From positions 34,834-98,833 of the forward strand of contig BBFE01000009.1 of NCBI GenBank assembly GCA_001313085.1: DNA of 64,000 nt. The letters are read 5' to 3'. This document shows positions 1 to 9,240 of this stretch, one piece after another; the stretch's first letter is position 1; each line of letters opens with the position of its first letter. This DNA comes from Paenibacillus sp. JCM 18996. GTDB taxonomy: Bacteria; Bacillota; Bacilli; Paenibacillales; NBRC-103111. Below the pieces are notes generated by a model. It did no database searches. It was not told where the DNA came from and worked only from the letters and a program-made list of their open reading frames with translations. The position numbers and the translations under genes are program-made.

Positions 1-1
1 T

Positions 2-334
2 TTGGGAAAATTGTATGAATTAAATGCAAAAGTACTTTTATTAGGTGTCAACTATGATTCTTGTACAAGCTTCCATCTTGCTGAGGCTTTAAATGAAAAG
101 ATGCCAAGAAAAAAAATGGGAGCCGCAATAATGGAAAATAATAAAAGAGTTTGGAAATGGTTTGAGGATTATGCTTACACGGATGCGGATTTTGAGCAGA
201 TTGGAAAGGCACTTGACGAAACCAGTTACGTTACATTAGGTAAAATTGGCAATGCTCAATGCAGACTCTTTAATATGAATGCAGGTGTTGATTTTGCAGG
301 CAAATGGTTGGAACAGTATAGATTCGATACCTGA
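2..334 (+). CDS. AAC(3)-family aminoglycoside N-acetyltransferase, C-terminal part
   Basis: The reading frame is open from the first bases of the window and ends at TGA, so only about the last 110 residues are present; the 5' end lies upstream. The segment LLLGVNYDSCTSFHLAE is typical of the C-terminal half of the AAC(3) antibiotic acetyltransferase family, which transfers an acetyl group from acetyl-CoA to the 3-amino group of aminoglycosides. Chromosomal members in Bacillota often have unknown natural substrates, so resistance is not implied. The gene converges on the minus-strand uvrX/yolD pair with only about 10 bp between stops. No frame break is seen in the visible part. Confidence 0.8.
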   Translation: MGKLYELNAKVLLLGVNYDSCTSFHLAEALNEKMPRKKMGAAIMENNKRVWKWFEDYAYTDADFEQIGKALDETSYVTLGKIGNAQCRLFNMNAGVDFAGKWLEQYRFDT

Positions 335-344
335 TTTCAGGAGG

Positions 345-837
345 CTAACCGTCAGGCGTGGAATCCTTAATCGAATTAAACAAGCCATCGATGTATTTCC
401 CGAGCCTCACGCTAATTTCAGCTTTCAATACATCACGGATCAGTGTGAAGTCGCCCTCAAATCCGTTGCAGGTAAACCTATACTTCATTCCAGTATCTAA
501 CATTTCCTCATTGATTATCCTGATATTGTGTCGTCTAAGTTCTTTTTTTTACTTCCAGGAAGTCTGTGTGAATCTGCTTTAACAGCACAAGGAGTGCGTT
601 TATGTAAAGTTTTTTTTCAAGGAGTACGTCGAAAATTCAATCTGTTTAAGGTTCTTCTCCACTACATTGACGATAGCAGGCAGGATCGCGTAAGCCCGTA
701 TGAGCGTCAATTCTTCCTTTGTCGGCACTCTGTGAGATTCTGCAGGCTCTCTGCGCTTTATTAACGCCTCACGCTGCTCTGGCAGTGTCATGCGACTGGA
801 TTCCCACAGCCCATTTTTTTTCTAATTTCTTGCTCAT
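345..837 (-). CDS. YolD-like protein, partner of Y-family polymerase (frame-broken)
   Basis: The joined product begins MSKKLEKNGLWESSRMTLPEQ and ends ISVRLGKYIDGLFNSIKD, about 160 residues. The N-terminus is that of the YolD-like family, small proteins encoded next to UvrX/YqjW-type polymerases in Bacillus; their role in the SOS response is not settled. The ATG overlaps the uvrX stop as ATGA, so the two are co-transcribed and probably translationally coupled. Three breaks coincide with T runs on the plus strand (814-821, 610-617, 543-550), each one or two bases too long for the frame. The C-terminal half is a conserved extension I cannot name. Confidence 0.7.
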
Positions 838-2103
838 TTGTAATGTCCTCCAATTTTGGCGCTTCGTTCAAATGCCTGCCCTGCGTCGAGAAGTGATGAT
901 GCGCGTAAAATCGCTGTATTTCCATACCGCCGCTTGATTTTGTCTGTCGTTTTTTTCCAAATTCCGTGTCCTCTCCCGATCTCCGAACAAGTTGAGCGTC
1001 AGCTGATATTCCGAATCATGGGTGATACCCGTCAGTGTAACCATGACCTTTCTTATAGGCAGTCCATTCCAATGAGTAAAAAAAAGATATTCTTTGCAGC
1101 TTCATAAACTTCATGAGTTATATTTGTGGGATCGGAAAGTGTGGTTTGCCTGTGAAAGCCCGTTGGGCGGTCGAAGTCGGCTCCTTGTGCGCCAGCGGTA
1201 ACAACACGTCCCATATATGATTTAGAACGGGCGCGGCGGCAAACTTCCTCTGCCAGTTCAAGCAAAATCACTTCTATCTCCTCACGTTTTCCGTAATCCC
1301 TTGGCAGCGTCATGCCGTGTCCTATAGCCTTTTGCTGCTTGCCATACGTGTCCGGCGTCACAGGCGAATCATCAATGCCATTTGCGGTACGCCAATACAC
1401 TTCTGCATTAATATCACTGTTTTTTGCCGAAGTGAAGCCGCATTTTCTTCTTAAGTTCAGGTAATGGGGTCTTGGCAAGATGGCCGATCGTTATAATTCC
1501 CATTCGTGCAAAATGTGCGGTCATCCTTGACGCTACGCTAAACATCTTATGAACGGGAAGCTCCCACAGATGGGTTTCGATTTCGGACTTGGGTAATATG
1601 AACACGCCTTCCGTCTTTTTTTCTTGGCGAAATTGTCGCAGGCCATTTTGGCAAGGACCTTTGTAGAACTGATTCCTATTCTTGACCAAACCCCTGTCTG
1701 CAAATAAATCTTTGATTGGATCAAGTGTGCAATATACTCCGGACTGCCAAAGTATTTAATGGAGTGAGTTACATCAAGAAATTGTTCGTCAATACTGTAA
1801 GGTTCAACCATTTCCGTAAAGCCCTCCAAGGTTTCCGTCAAAAGCAACGAAACATCAAGGTACGTTTGCATTCTTGGCTTTATCACAATCAGTTCCGGAC
1901 ATTTGGCGATGGCTGTTCCCAGCCGCTCCGCCGTGGTCACGCCAAATTGTTTGGCTACAGGACAAGCCGCCAGAATGATTCCGGAACGTCTTGCAGGATC
2001 GCCTGCGACCACGACAGGGCGGTGCTGGTATTCGGGATGTGCAGCCTTTTCTACACTTGCGTAAAAAACTCTGGCAATCGGCAAGCATGATGACACGGTC
2101 CAT
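834..2103 (-). CDS. uvrX: UvrX/YqjW-type Y-family DNA polymerase (frame-broken)
   Basis: The joined translation begins MDRVIMLADCQSFYASVEKA, the usual N-terminus of UvrX-type lesion-bypass polymerases with the first catalytic Asp and the FYASVE steric-gate region, and has YSIDEQFLDV with the second acidic cluster. The C-terminus ends KIGGHYK. About 420 residues, the family length. The start is ATG with GGGGTGAT upstream. Five breaks map to overlong A/T runs: 2063-2068, 1616-1622, 1420-1425, 1078-1085, 950-956. Two SOS boxes lie upstream and a yolD-like gene overlaps the stop, as in Bacillus SOS operons. Function, by family: error-prone translesion synthesis after DNA damage. Confidence 0.85.
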
Positions 2104-2120
2104 TAAGATCACCCCGAATA

Positions 2121-2134
2121 GGAATGTTTGTTCG
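2121..2134 (-). promoter_or_regulatory. LexA/SOS box, weaker copy
   Basis: On the minus strand this reads CGAACAAACATTCC, 12 of 14 positions of the Bacillus SOS consensus CGAACRNRYGTTYG. It lies between a TATTAT-type -10 and the uvrX start, downstream of the stronger box. Confidence 0.6.
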
Positions 2135-2155
2135 TATGTAGTATAATAAGAATAG

Positions 2156-2169
2156 CGAACAAATATTCG
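2156..2169 (-). promoter_or_regulatory. LexA/SOS box upstream of uvrX
   Basis: CGAACAAATATTCG matches the Bacillus SOS consensus CGAACRNRYGTTYG at 13 of 14 positions. It sits just upstream of a minus-strand TATTAT -10-like element, about 55 bp before the uvrX ATG, and implies LexA repression of the uvrX-yolD pair. Confidence 0.75.
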
Positions 2170-2358
2170 CTTTGCAAGTGGGGAAATATTGACATTTTGA
2201 GGGTATTGAAAAAAAACTTGGGTTATAGGGCGGAGAGCACTTACCTTTAGGTTATTAGGTTAGCTTGTTGTAAGCTCTTACGTGGAATCGGATTTGATTT
2301 TATAATGAAAGAGTTCAGTGTTGAGCCAGAGCGCGCTCCGTGTATGGCTATATCGTGA

Positions 2359-2475
2359 CAGCCAGATGCAGCATTGGAGAAAGCTCGGCGTTTGCTCGGC
2401 TATGAGCCCCGCTATTCCTCTATGGAAGCCGCCAGGGAATGGTAAAGTTGGTTGATTCGGCACAAGGATGGATAG
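2359..2475 (+). pseudogene. C-terminal remnant of an NAD-dependent sugar epimerase
   Basis: The frame reads QPDAALEKARRLLGYEPRYSS followed by MEAARE and, after a small disturbance, WLIRHKDG. This is the typical C-terminal helix region of NAD(P)-dependent epimerase/dehydratases of the UDP-glucose 4-epimerase type. No Rossmann domain precedes it, so this is a fragment of about 39 codons. The remainder of 2104-2521 holds the SOS boxes and nothing else I can support. Confidence 0.5.
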
Positions 2476-2521
2476 TCTTGAAGTTTCTCCCCTCAACTAC
2501 ATTACTTAGGAGGTAAAGAAC

Positions 2522-3470
2522 ATGCAATACCGCAAATTAGGCAAGACAGGCTTGAAGGTCAGCGAAATCAGTTTGGGCAGCTGGCTTACCTACGGGGGCT
2601 ACGTGGAGCAGGATAACGCGGTGAACTCGATTCACAAGGCGTATGAGCTCGGCATCAACTTTTTTCGATACGGCCAACGTGTATGAGCGCGGAGCCGCCG
2701 AGAAAGTGGTAGGTGAAGCGCTCAAGCGATATCCGCGCGATTCCTATGTGCTGGCGACTAAAGTGTTCTGGCCTATGGGCGACGGTCCCAACGACCGCGG
2801 TTTGTCGCGCAAGCACGTGATGGAGCAGTGCCATGCAAGCCTGAAGCGGCTCGGCACGGATTACGTCGACATCTACTACTGCCACCGCTTCGACCCGGAG
2901 ACCCCCATCGAGGAGACGCTCCGGACGATCGACGACCTGGTCCGCCAGGGTAAAATCCTCTACGTCGGCGTCAGCGAGTGGACCGCTGTACAGATGGCCG
3001 AAGCGCTGGCTGTCGCGGACAAATACTTGCTTGATCGGATTGTGGTCAATCAGCCGGTGTACAATATGTTCAACCGCTACATCGAGAAGGATGTCATTCC
3101 GCTGGGAGAGTCCAGAGGAATTGGCCAAGTGGTTTTCTCCCCGCTTGCACAAGGGCTGCTAAGCGGCAAATATAAGTCCGTCTCCGATATTCCGCAGGAC
3201 AGCCGTGCCGCCAAGCTGGAAGGGATGCGCAATGGCATAACGGCAGAGAAGATCGAGATGGTGGGCCGGCTGTCGGCCATCGCCGGCGAGCTGGATATCA
3301 CTGTCGGTCAGCTCGCTCTCGCCTGGATCCTGCGCCAGCCGAGCATCGCCAGCGCCTTGGTCGGCGCGAGCCGTCCGGAGCAGGTAGAGGAGAACGCCAA
3401 GGCCTCAGGGATTGTGCTGCCTCCGGAAGTGCTTGAGCGTATCGAGGGCATTATCGGCGAGTCGAAGTGA
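2522..3470 (+). CDS. Aldo/keto reductase, Kv-beta-like subfamily (one frame break)
   Basis: ATG at 2522 follows AGGAGGTAAAGAAC. The N-terminus MQYRKLGKTGLKVSEISLGS and the motif NFFDTANVYERGAAE (catalytic Asp and Tyr) identify the aldo/keto reductase superfamily; GRILYVGVSEW-like and VVNQPVYN segments place it near the voltage-gated K-channel beta-subunit/YhdN group. Length is about 315 residues, as expected. The only break is a six-T run at 2660-2665 where five are required (AAC TTT TTC GAT). Likely an NADPH-dependent reductase of aldehydes or ketones; the natural substrate is not evident. It is followed by a strong terminator. Confidence 0.85.
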
Positions 3471-3494
3471 GAATGAGGTAATGTTGTTAATACC

Positions 3495-3538
3495 AAATGA
3501 CGCGCCGAGGATTGTTTTCCTTGAGCGTCATTTTTTTT
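3495..3538 (+). terminator. Rho-independent terminator after aldo/keto reductase
   Basis: AAATGACGC pairs with GCGTCATTT across a 21-nt loop and is followed by a T tract. Confidence 0.8.
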
Positions 3539-3707
3539 AATTGTGTAGGAAATTATGATTTTCGGCGGCTGTAGATAAAATGTTGATAAATGTGCGTCGC
3601 AGCTTTGCGCCCAGGCTTTATAAAGCGGAATAGATAGAAGTAACCGGTGATTTTCCATATATGGATGTGAGTGGCGATTCATTTTTTAAGTGAAAAGCTT
3701 CAAATTC

Positions 3708-3736
3708 TTGACAAAATCAAGCAGGAATGCTATAAA
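3708..3736 (+). promoter_or_regulatory. Sigma-A promoter of htpG
   Basis: TTGACA at 3708 and TATAAA at 3731 are separated by 17 bp. The CIRCE element begins 9 bp downstream, so HrcA would overlap the transcription start. Confidence 0.8.
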
Positions 3737-3744
3737 ACAAGTGA

Positions 3745-3771
3745 TTGGCACTCGTGATGTAAGAGTGCTAA
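3745..3771 (+). promoter_or_regulatory. CIRCE element (HrcA operator)
   Basis: TTGGCACTC, nine bases, GAGTGCTAA: 17 of the 18 conserved positions of the CIRCE inverted repeat (TTAGCACTC-N9-GAGTGCTAA). It lies between the promoter and the htpG ribosome site, placing htpG under HrcA control. Confidence 0.9.
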
Positions 3772-3819
3772 CCCCTTACATACACATCCATCCCTCTATA
3801 CTTGAAAGGAGAGACATTC

Positions 3820-5726
3820 ATGACCAAACACGAGTTTAAAGCAGAATCCAAAAGACTGCTAGAAATGATGATCAACTCCATTTACACGCAAAGAGAGATT
3901 TTTTTTCTGAGAGAACTGATATCCAATGCCAGCGATGCGATTGACAAAATTTACTACAAAGCCTTATCCGATCAGCAATTGGTTTTTTTGACAAAGAGCT
4001 ACTACATCAAAGTCCACGCCGACAAGGCAAACCGAACGTTAACGATCTCTGACACCGGCATCGGGATGACTAAGGAAGAGCTCGAGAATAACCTTGGCGT
4101 CATAGCCAAGAGCGGATCGTTAGCTTTTAAGAAAGAGAACGAATCGAAGGACGGGCACGAGATTATCGGGCAGTTCGGCGTGGGATTCTATTCGGCATTC
4201 ATGGTAGCGGATGTTGTCACTGTCATTAGCAAAGCTTTGGGCGGCGACGGGGCTTACAAATGGGAGTCAACCGGTGCGGACGGGTATACCATTGAGCCGT
4301 ATGAGAAGGAATCGGTGGGCACGGAGGTTATCCTGAAAATAAAAGAGAATACAGAGGATGACCGATATGACGAGTATCTGGACGAGTATCGCCTGAAAGC
4401 GATCATCAAAAAAAAGTATTCCGATTTTATAAGATACCCCATTAAAATGGACATCGTCGGCCAGAGACCTAAAGAAGGCAGCGACAATGAATTCGAAGAC
4501 TATCAAGAAGAGCAGACGGTCAACAGCATGGTTCCGATTTGGAAAAAAGAATAAAAGCGAACTGACTCCCGAAGACTATGACAACTTCTACGCCGAGAAG
4601 CATTACGGCTTTGATAAGCCGCTGAGGCATATCCATATCAGTGTAGACGGCGCCGTAAGTTACAATGCGATTCTGTTCATCCCGGAGAACATCCCTTTTG
4701 ATTATTACAGCAAGGAGTTTGAGAAGGGGTTGGAACTGTATTCCAACGGCGTATTGATTATGAACAAGTGCGCCGACCTGCTTCCGGATTATTTCAGCTT
4801 TGTCAAAGGAATGGTGGATTCCGAGGACTTATCTCTTAACATCTCGAGGGAGATGCTGCAGCATGACCGGCAGCTGAAGCTTATCGCGAAGAATATCAAG
4901 AGCAAAATTAAAAAAAACCAGCTGCAGAGCTTGTTGAAGGATGAAAGGGAGCAATATGAGCAGTTTTACAAATCCTTTGGCAGACAATTAAAATACGGCA
5001 TCTACAGCGATTACGGAAGCCATAAAGAGGACCTGCAGGACCTGCTCATGTTCTATTCTTCCACAGAGAAGAAGCTGGTTACTTTGGACGAGTATGTATC
5101 GAGAATGCCGGAAAATCAAAAAATACATTTATTATGCTTCCGGAGAAACGAATGAAAGGATCGAGAAGCTTCCGCAGACAGAGCTCGTATCCGAAAAAAA
5201 GGATATGAAATCTTGTACTTTACCGATGATGTCGATGAATTTGCAGTCAAAATGATCATGAGCTACAAAGAGAAAGAATTCAAATCGGTATCGAGCGGTG
5301 ACTTGGGGATTGAACCGGAAGAAAATCACGACGGCGCGGATTCCGAAGAGAGCGGCAATAAAGAACTGTTTGAGTCTATGAAGAATATTTTATCGGGTAA
5401 GGTAAAAAAATGTAAGAGTGTCCAAACGGTTGAGATCACACCCTGTATGTCTGTCCACAGACGGCGAAGTAACGATCGAAATGGAAAAGATATTGAAATC
5501 GATGCCGAATAATCAAGATGTGCGTGCCGAGAAGATTTTGGAAATCAACAGAAACCATGAAGTGTTCCAGTCCTTAAAGGATGCCTATGCCAACGATAAG
5601 GAGAAACTGAATCTGTTTACTAACCTGTTATACAATCAGGCACTTTTAATCGAGGGACTGGCGATAGAGGATCCGGTAGAATTTACTAACGATATATGCA
5701 AAATCATGGTTTCCTCCGGCAAATAA
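3820..5726 (+). CDS. htpG: Chaperone HtpG (Hsp90) (frame-broken)
   Basis: ATG at 3820 after GAAAGGAGAG gives [24 protein letters not shown] ATPase motifs follow: [31 protein letters not shown]. Middle-domain segments [18 protein letters not shown] and a C-terminal dimerisation region complete a protein of about 626 residues. Four breaks fall in A runs near 4541, 5117, 5196 and 5405. There are also in-frame expansions: the invariant [14 protein letters not shown] carries an extra Phe inside an eight-T run, and IIKKYSDF has an extra Lys inside an eight-A run. Role: ATP-dependent cytosolic chaperone. Monocistronic between a CIRCE promoter and a terminator. Confidence 0.95.
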
Positions 5727-5738
5727 AATGCAACAAAG

Positions 5739-5772
5739 AGCTCAGGCTGAAACAAGGCTTGGGCTTTTTTTT
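5739..5772 (+). terminator. Rho-independent terminator after htpG
   Basis: AGCTCAGGCT pairs with AGGCTTGGGCT (with G-U pairs) and is followed by a T run. Confidence 0.8.
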
Positions 5773-5842
5773 CTGAGTGACATGTTACAATATCTTAGGG
5801 TATATTTGCAAGGTGAGACAGCATTAATAATGAAGGATTGGA

Positions 5843-6221
5843 GTGATAATTATTAGTCGTTTTAATGACTGGTTAGGTGATAAATTAGCTATGTTTCTGT
5901 CTACGATGGGATGTTTCTATCTCATTTTTTGCACTAGTGATTGTTCCGCTTTTCTTCCAGCATCCGACTGATCTTGTAGGATGGGTGCAGTACATCGTGC
6001 AGAGCATTTTCCAGGGAGTAGCCCTTCCCATATTGGGTTATGTGTCTAAAAAAGCTGGAGATAATCAGGAAAAGGTATTAAATGAAACGCATGATACAGT
6101 GATGCAGGAGCTGGCGCTTGTAAAAGAGGAGCTTACGTTGGCAAGAGAAGAAAGAGATTCTATTCAAGCTTTGATTGGGGAATTACATCATCATCTTGGG
6201 ATTAACAGCAATACTAAATAA
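5843..6221 (+). CDS. Small membrane protein of unknown function (one frame break)
   Basis: The joined product (about 125 residues) starts near FNDWLGDKLAMFLSTMGCFY, has two hydrophobic segments (around residues 15-35 and 40-65, with LGYVSKKAGD after the second), then a charged coiled-coil-like tail rich in Glu and Lys (NETHDTVMQELALVKEEL...). The only break is a six-T run near 5925 where five fit. GTG at 5843 is the most likely start but its ribosome site is weak. I do not recognise the family; similar two-helix plus coiled-coil proteins occur in Bacillota and phages. No operon partner. The next 200 bp up to 6428 show nothing I can support. Confidence 0.55.
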
Positions 6222-6428
6222 TTTTTTTTCTTTTTTTTCTTTTGCCGAATAACAAGAGGGGGTGGCCCCGTGACCTTTTAAACCCCTTCGTCATTTTAGA
6301 GTCTATCGGTTGGGTTCGCGACAGGATAGCGCAGTAACAATATTTATTCTCCTTAGAGGAAAGAAGACAAGTATATCGAAAGAGTATTGGTGTAGGTTGC
6401 CAAATCAATGGAATAAGGGGAGCTAATC

Positions 6429-6877
6429 ATGGAAACGGTTATTATAAACCAAAGAAAAAAACTTTTACATTGTTCGGTTTTTTTTCCAAACTTCATGATG
6501 AAAACAAAGCCTATAGTGAAACGATTTTCGAATTGCTGGATCAGGTTTGGGCGGAAGTAAGAAACAAAGAACTCTCTCATACTGGCATCAATCATGTAGT
6601 TTATGAAGCAGATCATATTATATTTGCTGGGATTGAGTTGATCTCTCCGCCGAATGGAGATACATTACTGGAAAATAAGGATATTATTTTGCAAAAAAAA
6701 TATGCCTATTGCAAACACATCGGGCCATATAGTGAATTAGACAAAACATATAGGAGCATACAATCGACTATAGAAGCTTTAGGAGAACACCATGAGGCTC
6801 CGTTATTGGAGATATACGGACATTGGAATGATGATGAATCAAAGCTTGAGACAGAGATTCTCTATAATCTCAGATAA
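6429..6877 (+). CDS. GyrI-like / AraC effector-binding domain protein (one frame break)
   Basis: ATG at 6429 follows AAGGGGAG. The product, about 148 residues, is a stand-alone GyrI-like (AraC E-binding) domain: an N-terminal VIINQRKKLL strand, a central helix (YSETIFELLDQVWAEV), and the typical YCKHIGPYSELDKTYRSI segment followed by EIYGHWNDDE. Such domains bind small hydrophobic ligands; single-domain members have varied or unknown roles. The break is an eight-T run near 6478-6485 where six fit. The gene is monocistronic and ends before a strong hairpin terminator. Confidence 0.7.
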
Positions 6878-6946
6878 GTATCTGCGATTCGCGCGATAGC
6901 TTGCCGCTTCCCCGGTCATTTAACCGCTATATATATGCACTATTTG

Positions 6947-6977
6947 AGAGCTTGCTGCATAGCAGGCTCTTTTTTTA
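6947..6977 (+). terminator. Rho-independent terminator
   Basis: AGAGCTTGCT-GCAT-AGCAGGCTCT forms a 10-bp stem followed by seven T. Confidence 0.85.
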
Positions 6978-6980
6978 TTT

Positions 6981-7240
6981 GTTGAAGAAACGGGCGAGCG
7001 TTGACATAAAGCTTGAAGCGGATGGGGCCGAGGAGGACGACATCGAGCCTTGCCGGGAGAAAAAAACGGAAGCTTCATAAGGAGCGGTCGGGCCAACTTC
7101 GTCTCGGAAGAGTTGCCGCCGCGCTTCAGCAGGATGACGAACGGATTAACGCGATATTCGATATTGTGATTGACGAGATCGGATCAGGCCGGGTGGATAA
7201 ACTAAGCATAAAGCTGCATAAAGGAGAGGATCAGCAATGA
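6981..7240 (+). pseudogene. Unrecognised coding fragment (frame-broken)
   Basis: Joining two frames across an A run near 7060 gives about 85 residues: a charged N-terminal part (KLEADGAEEDDIEPC) then KERSGQLRLGRVAAALQQDDERINAIFDIVIDEIG and SGRVDKLSIKLHKGEDQQ. The codon use and amino acid balance look coding, and the sequence resembles the end of a longer protein. I do not recognise it. It overlaps the next small frame by four bases (ATGA), a coupling typical of an operon, but both pieces are bounded by a terminator upstream and the convergent cotA downstream. Confidence 0.35.
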
Positions 7241-7351
7241 GTACCGCAGTTTACTTCGGTCGGGAAGGCACTCGCCTGCTCGGCAAAAAATCAGGATGTC
7301 CCTTACGATGGGGCGTACATTGGTTCAGGAGGGTCAGGGAAATCAACATAA
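7237..7351 (+). CDS. Short ORF of unknown function
   Basis: With one A removed from the six-A run near 7284 the frame reads MSTAVYFGREGTRLLGKNQD, then VPYDGAYIG, and ends SGGSGKST before TAA, 37 residues. The Gly/Ser/Lys end looks like a P-loop but no ATPase fold follows. It overlaps the preceding fragment by four bases. Function unknown; it may be part of a decayed operon. Confidence 0.25.
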
Positions 7352-7377
7352 TAACTTTTCAGGACTATTGGATGGGT

Positions 7378-8914
7378 TTAAAAAACCTCCATAGGACGCA
7401 TCATTTCGTAATCTTCATGCTCCAGCATGTGACAATGCCACACATATCGCCCGGTGAAAGGTCCAAAACGGGCAATAATGGATGTAACGTAACCAAAGGG
7501 GGTTCGAACCGTATCTTTTAGTCCCATTTCATAGGCATCAGGAGGAGTGGGCGCTCCCGTGAAAATAAGGTTTCCGGTTTTTTTTGAAAATGAGAAACAT
7601 CAAAGGCTGGCGGTCAAGAATTTGAAAGTCAACCAAATGGAGATGGATGGGATGAGGAACGTCATCGATGATATTGATGATTCGCCAAATTTCAACAGTA
7701 TGGACTTCAATTCTTTCGGATATGCGATCCATCCACATTTTTTTTCCATCCAATAAATTCAAGGATCGGCCATATTGATCCTTGATTCTGACAAGCGTTA
7801 AATATCTTGTCCTTTTTGCCGCACTTAACGGAAGTCGTTCGAATTTTTTCCAAATAAAAAAAGGAAGGGAACTGGTATCTGTACTTCGTAACGGAACGGT
7901 TACTCTGAATTGCATTACGTCTGTCGTTTCGGGGGATGCACTCTTGGTAACATTTTTTGAGAATAATGGTTTGACCGTAGTATTGAGAAAAGTCAATTAT
8001 CACATCTACACGCTCGGCACTCATAAGTATGAATTCATTTATTTTGACCGTTGTCTCAAGAAAGCCGCCATCCGTGCCAATTTGATAAAAAAGGCTGATT
8101 GGATTCCATTTTTTAATGTAAGGATTCGACTATTTGATGCGTTTAAAATTCGAAACCGGTATTTTCTTGGTTCTACATCCAAAAATGGATAAACCTTCCC
8201 GTTTACAAGAATTGTATCCGCATCAAAAGGAGAGACAAGAGAAGGATGAGGAAGACCTGCATCGTCCTGATCCGGTTTGCTGGGGTAGTAAAGCGAGCCG
8301 TCCGGGTTGAACGAGCGGTCGACAATTAAAAGAGGGATTTCATATTTTCCGCTCGGAAGATTAAGGGATTGTTCATGCCTGTCGCGAATGATATAAAATC
8401 CCGCCAGTCCCGCGTAGATGTTCAATCTTGTAATTCCGACCGTGTGGTCGTGATACCATAGCGCAGTGGCTCGTTCAATGTTTGGATACGCATAAACCTC
8501 TCGTTCAAACAAAGGTCCCGTTTGTTCAAAATTTCTCGTGAACCATGCTTCGGGGTAACCATCACTATGGGCAGGCGTTCTTCCTCCGTGTAAATGCACA
8601 ACGGTTCTACCCTCTGGCAGAGTCATTTCGGAACCATGAATCGTTGTATCAACAGGAAGAAGGTGCTTACTGGGCAGATCATTCATCCATTTTACAAACA
8701 CGGTTTCATTCTTCATCACTTCGAACGTAGGACCCGGAAACGCTCCTTCATAACCCCATAAATGGTTGGTCCGAGGTCCCGGTGCAGCTTCTGGGAAAAC
8801 TCCTTCATGGTCACTTCGTAATATGAACTATTATTGCTTCGATTCTTGGGAGATAACGTGTTTGGAATAGGCAGTTCATCCACGAATTTTTTGCAGCTTT
8901 ATCTTTGCTGGCAT
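7378..8914 (-). CDS. cotA: CotA-type multicopper oxidase (spore laccase) (frame-broken)
   Basis: The joined translation starts MPAKIKLQKFVDELPIPNTL and has all blue-copper motifs: VVHLHGG, LWYHDHT, HPIHLHL and the C-terminal WHCHMLEHEDYEMM that supplies the type-1/type-3 ligands. The layout (DGYPEAWF, EQTGPLFEREVY, ILVNGKVYPFLDVEPRKYRFRILN) is that of Bacillus CotA, an outer-coat laccase of about 510 residues that oxidises phenols and gives spores brown pigment and UV resistance. Several breaks coincide with T runs (plus-strand T6 at 8887-8892, T6-T7 runs near 8150, 7575, 7739). No transporter signal is visible. It converges on the small ORFs upstream and is divergent from the desaturase. Confidence 0.88.
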
Positions 8915-8960
8915 AAGAATTGACATCCTCTCCATTGTCAGGATCAACTGAGTAAGTTTA

Positions 8961-8978
8961 TGAACGTGAACTTGTTCA
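8961..8978. promoter_or_regulatory. Inverted repeat TGAAC-N8-GTTCA
   Basis: TGAACGTGAACTTGTTCA lies in the 326-bp space between the divergent cotA and desaturase genes. The symmetric TGAAC arms resemble operators of TetR-type regulators, but no regulator gene is adjacent. Confidence 0.3.
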
Positions 8979-9030
8979 TTATGTTAGTTATACGTGTTCA
9001 AATCCGAGGCAGCTGAAAATGGAGGGATTA

Positions 9031-9109
9031 ATGTCGTTTATGATGAAAAGAGCACAAGAAGGACCTAAAAAAAATCAAGGACATTGTTGAAACAAATGAT
9101 AATATATGA
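9031..9109 (+). CDS. Possible short ORF, about 25 residues
   Basis: ATG at 9031 follows GGAGGGATTA. After removing one A from an A run, the frame reads MSFMMKRAQEGPKK then IKDIVETNDNI and stops. It could be a truncated N-terminus of a TetR-like protein, or chance. Nothing else is visible between 8915 and 9240 except the two inverted repeats. Confidence 0.2.
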
Positions 9110-9120
9110 CATATGTCATA
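9105..9120. promoter_or_regulatory. Perfect 16-bp palindrome upstream of the desaturase (candidate DesR site)
   Basis: TATGACATATGTCATA is its own reverse complement. It lies about 120 bp before the desaturase ATG. DesR activates des in Bacillus subtilis from sites upstream of the promoter; assignment here rests on position only. Confidence 0.5.
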
Positions 9121-9240
9121 CTCTCGGATTGACGTTTATAACTACTGCAAGGCTGCCGGATTGTCTATACTTAGGATAGACTACGGCGGCAGACTTCGAC
9201 AACGTTGCCCGCGCGTCATTCTGAGGAGGAAACAATCACA

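Noticed and set aside
2278..2496. Minus-strand open frame of 72 codons
   Set aside because: It is antisense to the epimerase remnant, has no ribosome site and no recognisable motif.
6222..6428. Possible insertion-sequence end (GGGGGTGGCCCC and flanking repeats)
   Set aside because: No transposase remnant or matching inverted end was found within reach.
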